A stretch of 64,000 nucleotides of DNA, taken from Paracoccaceae bacterium (GTDB taxonomy: Bacteria; Pseudomonadota; Alphaproteobacteria; Rhodobacterales; Rhodobacteraceae). The stretch covers positions 62,001 through 126,000 of the forward strand of contig JAGRDY010000008.1 in NCBI GenBank assembly GCA_020446815.1, written 5' to 3'. The position numbers were made by a program, and so were the translations under genes. Under the pieces are notes generated by a model that was not told the DNA's origin, did not search any database, and saw only the letters and a program-made list of their open reading frames with translations. This document shows positions 49,483-57,819 of the stretch, one piece after another (the first letter of the stretch is position 1; each line of letters starts with the position of its first letter).

Positions 49483-50201
49483 GACCCCTCCGCCAGCGGC
49501 CCGATCAGGATCAGCGCCGGGCCGTCCGCCGCCTCGGTCGAAATCAGATCCGTCATTGTCGCCAATGTGCCGCGTACCAGCTTTTGCGCCGGTGTAGAGA
49601 CGCTTTCCGCCAAAAGAGAGGGTGTTTCGGGCGGCAGCCCTGCCCTCTGCAAACGCCCCGCGAGTTCCGCGAACGTCCGCTTGCCCATGAAGACGACGGT
49701 TGTCGCCGCCGGATCCGCCAGAGCGGCCAGATTCAGATCCTCGGGCAACGCCCCTGTTACGTCATGGCCGGTCACGAACTGCACCCTGCGCGCCGTCAGC
49801 CGGCGGGTCAGAGGAATGCCAGCGGCGGCCGCCGCCGCCATGGCCGAGGTCACGCCGGGGATTATTTCATAGTTGATCCCGGCGGCCCGCAAGGCGGCGA
49901 TCTCTTCTTCGAGCCGCCCGAAAAGCCCGCAATCCCCGGATTTGAGCCGCACGACCCTTGCGCCGGATCGGGCATAATCCACCAGAAGCCGGCTGACATG
50001 ATCCTGCCGGGGCGAGGCGCGGCCAGCGCGCTTGCCAACACCAACCATATCGGCGCCGTCGCGCGCATGGGCAAGGATGGGGCCGGAGGCAAGATCATCA
50101 AACAACACCGCGTCGGCCTGCTCAAGGCGGTTCACCGCCTTCAATGTCAGCAACTCCGGGTCGCCGGGCCCGGACGAGACAAAACTGACAAAGCCGCTCA
50201 T
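49479..50201 (-). CDS. cobA: Uroporphyrinogen-III C-methyltransferase
   Basis: A 240-residue SAM-dependent methyltransferase that makes precorrin-2, the entry step into cobalamin. The N-terminal GPGDPELLTLKAVNRLEQAD and VGKRAG segments are typical. The loop usually written VRLKGGDPFIFGRG reads VRLKSGDCGLFGRLEEE here, a variant form that may mark a cobalamin-dedicated paralogue distinct from a siroheme enzyme. It overlaps cobB and the DUF1636 gene by 4 nt each. Confidence 0.9.
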   Translation of the reverse strand: MSGFVSFVSSGPGDPELLTLKAVNRLEQADAVLFDDLASGPILAHARDGADMVGVGKRAGRASPRQDHVSRLLVDYARSGARVVRLKSGDCGLFGRLEEEIAALRAAGINYEIIPGVTSAMAAAAAAGIPLTRRLTARRVQFVTGHDVTGALPEDLNLAALADPAATTVVFMGKRTFAELAGRLQRAGLPPETPSLLAESVSTPAQKLVRGTLATMTDLISTEAADGPALILIGPLAEGS

Positions 50202-51511
50202 GTCGCCTCCGCGATCAGGTGAAAGAAGGTTCCCGTCGCCAAACCGCGGCGCGATCCGGTTTCCGCAACCGTGTCTCCATTTGCATCGACGACCCGCGCG
50301 AGAGGGGTATCAGGTTGATCCACGATCGTCGAATAATGGAATTCATGCCCGCGCTGCCGGCTGCCGGCAGCGTGGCCCGGTATCGGCGCCAGGAGTTCGG
50401 CCAACCGGTACCCCAGATGCATCTTGCGCCTTTCGTATGAGGTGACCAACCCGAGAACGCCCGCCATTTCGTGGCGCTCGCCGTCCTTGTCGATCAGCCC
50501 CGCCCCCATGGCCATATATCCCCCGCATTCGCCATGTACCGGCCGCGTCGCCGAAAACAGTCTCAAACCTTGCCGAAAGCGATCCGCCGCGGCGATCTGA
50601 GCTCCATGCAGCTCCGGGTAGCCGCCAGGCAACCAACAGCAATCGGCGCGTGGGTCGGGTGCCTCATCCGCCAGTGGCGAAAACGGCAAAATCTCTGCCC
50701 CTGCCGCGCGCCAGCCATCCAGAAGATGCGGATAAACGAATGAAAATGCCGCATCGCGCGCCAGGGCGATACGCTGGCCGGGCGGCGTTGCCGGCATGGG
50801 CCGCACCCCGGCATCGACCCGCGTGGCCCCGGCGGCACGGCGAAGGGCCGCCAGATCGACGTGAGCCGCGACAAATTCGGTGGCTTCGGCGATGATCTGC
50901 CCCAGTTGCGGGGTTTCCTCGGCCTGTACCAGCCCAAGATGACGCTCGGGCATCTCGATGCTCGCGCGCCGTGGCAAGGCCCCCAGAACCGGAATACCGA
51001 CGGCTTCCATTCCGGCCCGCACCAGCACCTCGTGGCGCGGGCTTGCCACGCGGTTGAGGATCACACCTGCCAGCGCCACATCCGGGCGCATCTGGGTAAA
51101 GCCCTTTGCCACCGCCGCCGCCGATTGCGCCTGCCCCGACACATCGAGGATCAGCACCACAGGCCAGCCAGTCATCGCGGAAATGTCCGCGCTGGCCCCG
51201 GTTCCGGTTTCCCCTGGTCGCGCCACGCCATCGAAAAGCCCCATCGACCCTTCGGCAACGGCAAGATCGGCGCCCTCGGCGGCACGGATCAACCGGGCGA
51301 TCCTGTCCGCACCCATCGCCCAGCTGTCCAGATTGTACGACTTGCGCCCCGACGCCGCACAATGAAAGGCCGGGTCGATATAATCCGGCCCGCACTTGAA
51401 CGGTTGTACGGCCAGGCCTTCGGCCCGAAACGCCCCCAGCAACCCCAGCATCAGCGTGGTCTTGCCGGTCCCCGATGCGGGGGCCGAAATGATCAGGCCC
51501 GGCGCTGTCAT
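50198..51511 (-). CDS. cobB: Hydrogenobyrinic acid a,c-diamide synthase
   Basis: A 437-residue glutamine amidotransferase that amidates the a and c side chains of hydrogenobyrinate. The N-terminal ATPase domain has [17 protein letters not shown], and the C-terminal class I amidotransferase-like domain has the nucleophile Cys in [12 protein letters not shown] and the PGGYPEL oxyanion segment. It overlaps cobM and cobA by 4 nt. The ATP- and glutamine-dependent product is the substrate of CobN. Confidence 0.93.
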   Translation of the reverse strand: MTAPGLIISAPASGTGKTTLMLGLLGAFRAEGLAVQPFKCGPDYIDPAFHCAASGRKSYNLDSWAMGADRIARLIRAAEGADLAVAEGSMGLFDGVARPGETGTGASADISAMTGWPVVLILDVSGQAQSAAAVAKGFTQMRPDVALAGVILNRVASPRHEVLVRAGMEAVGIPVLGALPRRASIEMPERHLGLVQAEETPQLGQIIAEATEFVAAHVDLAALRRAAGATRVDAGVRPMPATPPGQRIALARDAAFSFVYPHLLDGWRAAGAEILPFSPLADEAPDPRADCCWLPGGYPELHGAQIAAADRFRQGLRLFSATRPVHGECGGYMAMGAGLIDKDGERHEMAGVLGLVTSYERRKMHLGYRLAELLAPIPGHAAGSRQRGHEFHYSTIVDQPDTPLARVVDANGDTVAETGSRRGLATGTFFHLIAEAT

Positions 51512-52290
51512 GAGGTTTCCGGAAAGCGCGGGTGGCTGCCCGTCGGGCGATAGCGGCGGTCATAATCGCCTGCATAGAGCCTGCTTTCGTCAAAATCCTC
51601 GGCGCCGATGGAGCGCCCGACAAAGATCAGGGCGGTTCGTTCCATTTCGGATCCGACTGTCGTGCGCAGGCTCGCCAGGGTCGCCCGCACGATACGTTGG
51701 TCGGGCCAGGAGGCACGCCAGATGACCGCAACCGGGCAATCGGCCCCGTAATGGGGGGTCAATTCGGCCACCACACGTTCCAGCATATGCACTGACAGAT
51801 GAATCGCCAGCACTGCCCCTGTGCGGGCGAAGTTATCCAGACTCTCGCCCGGAGGCATCGCCGTGGCCCGCCCTGACGTGCGGGTCAGCACAACCGACTG
51901 CACAATGCCGGGAAGGGTCAGTTCCGCCCCCAGCGCGGCGGCGGCGGCGGCAAAGGACGGCACCCCCGGCGTCACATCATATGGGATGCTCAGTTCGCGC
52001 AACCTGCGCAACTGTTCGCCCATTGCCGACCAGACCGACAGATCGCCCGAATGCAGCCGCGCCACATCCTGCCCGGCGGTATGCGCTGCCGCGATTTCGG
52101 CGATGATTTCATCAAGCGACAGCGGCGCCGTGTTGACGATCCTCGCACCCGCCGGGCAATGTGCAAGCACCGCTTCCGGTACCAGCGACCCGGCATAAAG
52201 ACAGACCGGCGCGGCGGCTATCAGATCACGGCCGCGTAGTGTAAGCAGATCGGCAGCCCCCGGCCCGGCCCCTATGAAATGTACCGTCAT
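51508..52290 (-). CDS. cobM: Precorrin-4 C11-methyltransferase
   Basis: A 260-residue SAM-dependent tetrapyrrole methylase. CobM-specific segments are [28 protein letters not shown] and [12 protein letters not shown]. It methylates C11 of precorrin-4. It overlaps cobE and cobB by 4 nt each within the operon. Confidence 0.95.
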   Translation of the reverse strand: MTVHFIGAGPGAADLLTLRGRDLIAAAPVCLYAGSLVPEAVLAHCPAGARIVNTAPLSLDEIIAEIAAAHTAGQDVARLHSGDLSVWSAMGEQLRRLRELSIPYDVTPGVPSFAAAAAALGAELTLPGIVQSVVLTRTSGRATAMPPGESLDNFARTGAVLAIHLSVHMLERVVAELTPHYGADCPVAVIWRASWPDQRIVRATLASLRTTVGSEMERTALIFVGRSIGAEDFDESRLYAGDYDRRYRPTGSHPRFPETS

Positions 52291-52655
52291 CTCTCTCTCC
52301 CAATGGCGATGGCCGCAGTTGCCATCCCGTCACCCGAAACGGCCCTTGGCCCCAGCAATCGCGCGCCCGTCCCGGCGGCCGCCAATGCCGCGGCTTCGCA
52401 AAGCGATCCCGTACCGAACCGCTCGGCGACCCTTTCCGAATGGCTCAGCGTGTCTTGCCGCGCCAATTCTTGTCGCGCCAAGGCGCGCAATTCCAAACCC
52501 AGCATCGCCGCCAGTTCCTGCGCAACCGGCGCGCTGGCCTTTTTTTCCGCCGTGGCCAGCAAGTCAACCCTGCCACCCGTGCTGGCACGGGCCAGGGCGT
52601 CTTGCAATGAGGCAAGCGTTGCGGTGCTGCGAAATCCGATCCCTGCAACCCTCAT
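52287..52655 (-). CDS. cobE: CobE / CbiG C-terminal domain protein
   Basis: A 122-residue protein of the CobE family, equivalent to the C-terminal domain of CbiG; its exact role in the aerobic pathway is unsettled. It begins [17 protein letters not shown] and has the [15 protein letters not shown] segment. ATG 52655 is set by family length and by a 4-nt overlap with cobL; a longer in-frame reading to 53096 would run antiparallel-like through cobL and is rejected. Confidence 0.85.
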   Translation of the reverse strand: MRVAGIGFRSTATLASLQDALARASTGGRVDLLATAEKKASAPVAQELAAMLGLELRALARQELARQDTLSHSERVAERFGTGSLCEAAALAAAGTGARLLGPRAVSGDGMATAAIAIGRER

Positions 52656-53839
52656 CGCACGATGCTCCATTGAGTCACCGGGCGCGCCCGGTCCCAACCG
52701 CGCATCCGGCCAAGCGGTGTGGCGCAAGACATTTCCATCCTGATCAATTCGCCACCCTTGTCCGCCTGCCAGGCAGCGAACAGTGCCTCGGATTCCAACG
52801 TCACCGCGTTGGCTACCAGCCGCGTTCCAGCCGGCATCGACACCCAGAGTTGGTCCAGTAGCGCCCCTGACGCACCCCCGCCGAGGAACACGGCATCCGG
52901 CGCAGGCAGTGCGGCCAAACCGCCCGGAGCGGCGGCTTCGGTCACACTCAATTGTCGCGATAGCCCGAATGCCGCCGCATTGGCACGGATATTGGCCGCC
53001 CGGTCGGCGCGGCGCTCCACCGCGACCGCACAAGCCTGCGGCGCTGCCAGGCACCATTCGACCGAGATCGATCCCGATCCGGCGCCGATATCCCAAAGCC
53101 GTTCTCCGGCGCGCGGGGCAAGCGCCGAAAGCGTCAGTGCCCGGATCGGGCGTTTGGTGATCTGGCCGTCATGGGCAAAGAGATCATCGGGCAGCCCCGA
53201 GGCGCGCGAAACGCCCAGCCCGCCCGCCGCTTCGATCGCCACGGCAACGGGATGGGCGATGTTCGTCAGGCAAAACCCTTCGGCCGGCGCCGCGCGTATC
53301 CGTTCCGAGGGCCCGCCAAGAGCTTCCAGCACATGCATCTGCGACGCCCCGAAGCCGCGGCCAGTCAGCCAATCGGCCAGCGACTGCACCGCTTGGCCGT
53401 CTCGCATCAGGCACAGGATGCGCACCCCCCGCGACAGAACCGGCAGCAGCCGTTCGAAAGGGGCAGCGTGAAGACCGAAAGAAAATGTGTCCTCGATCCG
53501 CCATCCGAGCCGGGCTGCTGCCAGCGAAAAGGTTGACGGCGCCGGATAGGCGACCCAATCTCCCGGCCCAAGATGCGCCGCCAAACTGCCGCCCGCACCG
53601 TGCCAGAATGGGTCGCCCGAAGCGAGCACCACGACCTTTCGGCCTTTTTCCGCCAGAACAGGCTCGATATTGAACGGCACCGGCCACTCGCGCCCCTTTT
53701 CGCCGACGCGCGCCAGGGCCAGATGCCGCGGACCGCCAATGACAATTTCTGCCGCAGCCAGCGCTTGCCTACTTGCCTCGGACAGCCCGGCAGGTCCATC
53801 CTCGCCCAGGCCGATGATGGTCAGCCAGGGATCAGCCAT
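52652..53839 (-). CDS. cobL: Precorrin-6Y C5,15-methyltransferase (decarboxylating)
   Basis: A 395-residue two-domain enzyme. The N-terminal half is a CbiE-like tetrapyrrole methylase (WLTIIGLGEDG; VLASGDPFWHG) and the C-terminal half a CbiT-like methyltransferase with LWDIGAGSGSISVEW. It methylates C5 and C15 and removes the C12 acetate carboxyl. ATG 53839 gives the family N-terminus MADPWLTIIG; AAGGA lies 8 nt upstream, inside cobK on the opposite strand. Its start codon overlaps that of divergent cobK within one CATG. Downstream it overlaps cobE by 4 nt. Confidence 0.93.
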   Translation of the reverse strand: MADPWLTIIGLGEDGPAGLSEASRQALAAAEIVIGGPRHLALARVGEKGREWPVPFNIEPVLAEKGRKVVVLASGDPFWHGAGGSLAAHLGPGDWVAYPAPSTFSLAAARLGWRIEDTFSFGLHAAPFERLLPVLSRGVRILCLMRDGQAVQSLADWLTGRGFGASQMHVLEALGGPSERIRAAPAEGFCLTNIAHPVAVAIEAAGGLGVSRASGLPDDLFAHDGQITKRPIRALTLSALAPRAGERLWDIGAGSGSISVEWCLAAPQACAVAVERRADRAANIRANAAAFGLSRQLSVTEAAAPGGLAALPAPDAVFLGGGASGALLDQLWVSMPAGTRLVANAVTLESEALFAAWQADKGGELIRMEMSCATPLGRMRGWDRARPVTQWSIVR

Positions 53840-54587
53840 GACACGAATCCTTCTTCTGGGCGGCACGACCGAAGCCTCGTCCCTGGCCCGCAAGCTGGCA
53901 GCCAAGGGGCTCGACGCGGTTTTTTCCTATGCCGGACGCACCGACGATCCGGTGCAACAACCCTTGCCGACGCGGATCGGCGGCTTTGGCGGCATTTCCG
54001 GGCTTGCCGATTATCTTCGCTTCGAAAACATCTCGCATCTGATCGACGCAACCCATCCCTTTGCCGCGGGAATGAGCCGTAATGCCATCGCCGCCGCCGA
54101 GCTGGCCAACATTCCGCTTTGCGCCCTTGAACGCGCGCCCTGGACGGCAAACGAGGCCGATGCCTGGACCCATGTCGCCAACATACCCGCCGCCGTTTCG
54201 GCGCTTCCCGAGGAGCCGACCCGCATCTTTCTGGCAATTGGACGGCAGAATCTGGCGCCCTTCGCCGCCAAGCCCTGGCATCAGTATCTGTTGCGGTTTG
54301 TCGATCCGCCGATCTGCCCGGTGCCCCTGGCGGGGGCCGAGCATGTCATCGCGCGCGGCCCCTTTACCGAGGCCGATGATCTGAAACTGCTGAAAACCCG
54401 TCGCATCAAGCTGATTGTCGCCAAGAACTCCGGCGGCAGCGGCGCGCGGGCCAAACTGGATGCCGCGCGGGTGCTCGGCCTGCCGGTCATCATGATCGAC
54501 CGTCCCGCCATGCCAACACGATTGGTTGTCCATGACGTGGCAGCGGTCTTGGCCTGGATCGGTCATAGTGACGTCCTCGGCGTATAG
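53838..54587 (+). CDS. cobK: Precorrin-6A reductase
   Basis: A 249-residue NADPH-dependent reductase of the aerobic pathway. It begins TRILLLGGTTEASSLA, has the DATHPFAAGMSRNA segment and ends with the PVIMIDRP region typical of CobK/CbiJ. It is the only plus-strand gene in the cob cluster, lying between cobJ (25-bp tail overlap) and cobL (start codons overlap). AGGGA lies 6 nt before ATG 53838. It must have its own promoter, inside cobL. The inversion is unusual for an otherwise strictly collinear operon. Confidence 0.92.
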   Translation: MTRILLLGGTTEASSLARKLAAKGLDAVFSYAGRTDDPVQQPLPTRIGGFGGISGLADYLRFENISHLIDATHPFAAGMSRNAIAAAELANIPLCALERAPWTANEADAWTHVANIPAAVSALPEEPTRIFLAIGRQNLAPFAAKPWHQYLLRFVDPPICPVPLAGAEHVIARGPFTEADDLKLLKTRRIKLIVAKNSGGSGARAKLDAARVLGLPVIMIDRPAMPTRLVVHDVAAVLAWIGHSDVLGV

Positions 54588-55297
54588 ACGAACCGGCCAA
54601 CCCGGCGTGTATCGGCATTGCCGACAATCACCATCGTGCGCATATCGGCCATTTCCGGGGTTGCTTCGGCCAGCGTGACGGTTTCGAGCGTTTCCTCGGC
54701 GGTCGAAACCGCGCGGGCAAAGGAAATCAGCCTTGCGCCGCCGCATTCCTCGCGCAGGACATCCAGAGCGCGGCCAAACTGATGCGGGCGGCTGCGCGAC
54801 CGGGGGTTATAGAAGGCCATGGCAAATCCCGCCCGGGCCGCGAGGCGCAGGCGATGTTCGACCAGTTCCCAGGGTTTCAGGTTGTCCGACAGGTTGATGG
54901 CGCAGAAATCATGGCCCAAAGGCGCCCCGAGCCTTGCGGCGGCGGCCAGCATGGCGGTGATGCCGGGCAGGATGCGGATGTCTGTCGCCAGATATTCCGG
55001 CGCCGATTCGATGGCTTCGAGAACGGCGGCGGCCATCGCGAAAACCCCCGGATCGCCCGAAGATACCACGACCACCCGGCCCCCCGCCGCCGCCAGTTCC
55101 AGCGCATGGCGGGCACGCATCAGCTCCACGCGGTTGTCGGATGGGTGGCGCGACAAACCGTCGCGCGGGGCAATGCGCGCGACATAAGGAACATAGCCGA
55201 TGACATCGGTCGCCTGTGCCAGTACCGCCGTCACTTCGGGGGTGATCAGCGCCTCATCGCCGGGGCCGAGGCCCGCTATCGCCAACCAGCCAGTCAT
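54563..55297 (-). CDS. cobJ: Precorrin-3B C17-methyltransferase
   Basis: A 244-residue SAM-dependent methylase that also drives ring contraction, turning precorrin-3B into precorrin-4. Signature segments are IAGLGPGDEALITPEV, DVIGYVPYV, VVSSGDPGVFAMA and ILPGITAMLAAAARLGAPLGHDFC. It overlaps cobI by 4 nt. The next sense gene, cobL, begins 723 bp further on, the space being filled by cobK on the other strand. Confidence 0.95.
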   Translation of the reverse strand: MTGWLAIAGLGPGDEALITPEVTAVLAQATDVIGYVPYVARIAPRDGLSRHPSDNRVELMRARHALELAAAGGRVVVVSSGDPGVFAMAAAVLEAIESAPEYLATDIRILPGITAMLAAAARLGAPLGHDFCAINLSDNLKPWELVEHRLRLAARAGFAMAFYNPRSRSRPHQFGRALDVLREECGGARLISFARAVSTAEETLETVTLAEATPEMADMRTMVIVGNADTRRVGRFVYTPRTSL

Positions 55298-56010
55298 GGG
55301 CGCCGCCCCTGGCCGTGCACGACGACAATCGCGAAATAGGGTGTGTTGTCGCTCGCATCCGCGAGCCTTTGAACCGTTTGCCCTGCCATCGTGCCCCGTT
55401 CGACCAACCAGGCGGCATCGAGCCTTCCGGCCGCCGCGAGCGCGCGGCGCAGCTTGGGCAGATTGCGCCCGATCTTCATCACCACCAGCGCATCGCTACC
55501 GCGCGCCCGCGCCTCAAGTTCCTTCTCGGGCAGGGTTGCCATCAGCACGGCAAGCGCATCGTCACCCCAGGTGATCGGTTGCCCGGTTGCCGTCCAGCAA
55601 CCCGACATGCCGGTGATCCCCGGCACCACCTCGACCTCGGCACGGCCCTTGAGCCGCCAGTGCAGATGCATGAACGAGCCGTAAAAGAACGGATCGCCCT
55701 CACAAAGAACGATCACATCGCAGGTCGCGGCGATTTCGATCAGACGTAACGCCCATGCGTCGTAGAAATCCGCCAGGGCGCGGTTGTATTCAGGGTCCGA
55801 GAAGTGAATTTCGGTCGTCATCGGATATTCCATCGGATATTCGCGCACATCCCTGGCCAGGATTCGTTCGACAATTTTTCGGGCCTGTCCGACGCGGCCC
55901 TTCTTGCGGAAATAGGCGACATGCGTCGCCTGGCGTACCAGCCGGTCGGCACGCACGCTCATCAACTCCGGGTCACCGGGGCCAAGGCCCACGCAAATCA
56001 CCTTGCCCAT
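55294..56010 (-). CDS. cobI: Precorrin-2 C20-methyltransferase
   Basis: A 238-residue SAM-dependent methylase making precorrin-3A. It has the N-terminal VICVGLGPGDPELMSVRADRL, VLCEGDPFFYGSF and VVPGITGMSG segments. ATG 56010 is chosen because AAGGA is spaced 6 nt from it; ATG 56016 is too close. It lies 2 nt after cobH and overlaps cobJ by 4 nt. Confidence 0.95.
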   Translation of the reverse strand: MGKVICVGLGPGDPELMSVRADRLVRQATHVAYFRKKGRVGQARKIVERILARDVREYPMEYPMTTEIHFSDPEYNRALADFYDAWALRLIEIAATCDVIVLCEGDPFFYGSFMHLHWRLKGRAEVEVVPGITGMSGCWTATGQPITWGDDALAVLMATLPEKELEARARGSDALVVMKIGRNLPKLRRALAAAGRLDAAWLVERGTMAGQTVQRLADASDNTPYFAIVVVHGQGRRP

Positions 56011-56012
56011 GG

Positions 56013-56642
56013 TCATTCCTTCCGGCTGGCGAGCGCGTTGACGGCGGCAACGGTAATGGCCGATCCGCCCAGCCTGCCCCTGACCGTCAATGACGGCGCC
56101 GGAAGATCGGCCATCAGTGCGGCTTTCGATTCCGCCGCACCGACGAATCCGACCGGGCAACCAATGATCGCTGCGGGGCGCGGGCAATCCGGATCCTCGA
56201 GCATGTTGAGAAGATGAAAGAGCGCGGTGGGCGCATTGCCGATCGCCACCAGGGCGCCGGCCAGATCGGGCCGCCACAGTTCCAGCGCCGCCGCAGAGCG
56301 GGTGTTGGCCATGCTTGCGGCCAAATCCGGCACCTTCGGGTCGTTCAGCGTACAGATCACCTCGTTGTCCGCAGGCAGGCGGTGCCGGGTGATACCTTCC
56401 GACACCATTCGTGCATCGCAAAGGATCGGCGCGCCCGCCTCCAGCGCCGCCCGCGCCGCGATGGCCATACCATCGGAAAAGCGGATATCATGCTCGAGCC
56501 CAACCATTCCGGCGGCGTGGATCATGCGTACCGCGACCACCTCTTCTTCGGGGGTAAAGCGCGACAGATCAGCCTCGGCCCGGATGGTCGCAAAGCTTTC
56601 AAGATAGATTGCCGCACCGTCGGTCTGATAACTATAGGGCAT
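56013..56642 (-). CDS. cobH: Precorrin-8X methylmutase
   Basis: A 209-residue isomerase that moves the C11 methyl to C12, giving hydrogenobyrinate. The catalytic His is in VRMIHAAGM; other family segments are [12 protein letters not shown] and [15 protein letters not shown]. It overlaps cobG by 11 nt. Confidence 0.95.
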   Translation of the reverse strand: MPYSYQTDGAAIYLESFATIRAEADLSRFTPEEEVVAVRMIHAAGMVGLEHDIRFSDGMAIAARAALEAGAPILCDARMVSEGITRHRLPADNEVICTLNDPKVPDLAASMANTRSAAALELWRPDLAGALVAIGNAPTALFHLLNMLEDPDCPRPAAIIGCPVGFVGAAESKAALMADLPAPSLTVRGRLGGSAITVAAVNALASRKE

Positions 56643-57819
56643 TTTCGGCCTCGGTCAGTATTTCGGGGGCGGCAATCAGCGCGGCGCGCGTCAGCCCGGT
56701 GTGGGTTGGCGGATCCGATGCTCGCCCGTTGCGGATCAGGTCAAACAGGCCACCATCACATGCCCGCAGCGTCGCCGACGAGGCGATCGGGCGCGCACAG
56801 CCCTTGGCACAACCCGACACATGCAAATGCGCCCCGGCCGGCACCGCGCCGGCAAGCGCACGCGCCAGCGCACGGGTCTCGCCCTGCGCTTGCGGGCAGC
56901 CCGGAGCACCCGTACAGGCCGATACCCGCAGGCGCGGGTCGCCCGGGACGGTGATAAGGCCGGGGATATCGGGCACCGAAACCGCGCCCTCGACCAGGAG
57001 CATTCGCCAGGGTGTCACACGAATGGGGCCGGTTTGGGCCAGAACAGACAAGGTTTCTGGCGTTACCTGGCCAAATTCGAACCCGATCAGCACACCCAGA
57101 GCATGTGGCCCCGGGGCGGGGGCCGATGAGGGGGCCAGTGCGTGGAGGCGCGGCGCGACGGGCTGCGCAGCGAATGCTTCGGGCAAGGCAGCGCCACGCA
57201 ATAGATGCGCCGCCATGCGGCCGCGCCCGCCAATCGCCCCGCCGCTATGCAAATACCACCGGGCAAGCGTCACAGCCAGGTCTGCGGCGTTGGTCCAATC
57301 GGCATCCGCGCCATGATCAGAACCATCGGCTCTTACGATCAACCCATGCGGCCCCCGTTCGATGCGTATATCGGCGGATATATCGCGCAAGACCGGAACC
57401 AGCCCGGTATCGACGGCAAAACCGAATTTACCAGGCAGATCGGGTGCATCCGGCGCGGCAAGGGCACTGGCAATCTCGGCGGCCAGCTCGCGCGTTCCGT
57501 CACCACGCCGCCAGAAAGGCGTCACGACGATATTGCGCCGGGCCTCGATATTTGCCGTCGGATCAATCAGTCCCAGCGCAGAGAGCCCTTCGATCAACGG
57601 CGGATGGCGCGCCTCGCTCACCCCGCGCAACTGGATATTGGCGCGGGCGGTCAATTCGAGAATGCCGTTGCCATGGCATGCGGCCAGACGGGCGACACCT
57701 TGCGCCTGCCCTTGCGTCAAACACCCTCCTGCGGGCCGGACCCTGACCACCAGGCCGTCGCCTGACGGCATCGGGCGCAGCGCGCCGGGGCACCAGCCCT
57801 TGATTTGCGGCGCGCTCAT
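56632..57819 (-). CDS. cobG: Precorrin-3B synthase
   Basis: A 395-residue nitrite/sulfite reductase-like oxygen-dependent monooxygenase converting precorrin-3A to precorrin-3B; its presence marks the aerobic cobalamin route. The [4Fe-4S]/siroheme-type cysteines are seen as CTGAPGC and [12 protein letters not shown] in the C-terminal part, and an N-terminal ferredoxin-like half domain begins [15 protein letters not shown] 57819 is supported by a 4-nt overlap with cobN. The oxygen requirement fits an aerobic or facultative lifestyle. Confidence 0.93.
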   Translation of the reverse strand: MSAPQIKGWCPGALRPMPSGDGLVVRVRPAGGCLTQGQAQGVARLAACHGNGILELTARANIQLRGVSEARHPPLIEGLSALGLIDPTANIEARRNIVVTPFWRRGDGTRELAAEIASALAAPDAPDLPGKFGFAVDTGLVPVLRDISADIRIERGPHGLIVRADGSDHGADADWTNAADLAVTLARWYLHSGGAIGGRGRMAAHLLRGAALPEAFAAQPVAPRLHALAPSSAPAPGPHALGVLIGFEFGQVTPETLSVLAQTGPIRVTPWRMLLVEGAVSVPDIPGLITVPGDPRLRVSACTGAPGCPQAQGETRALARALAGAVPAGAHLHVSGCAKGCARPIASSATLRACDGGLFDLIRNGRASDPPTHTGLTRAALIAAPEILTEAENAL

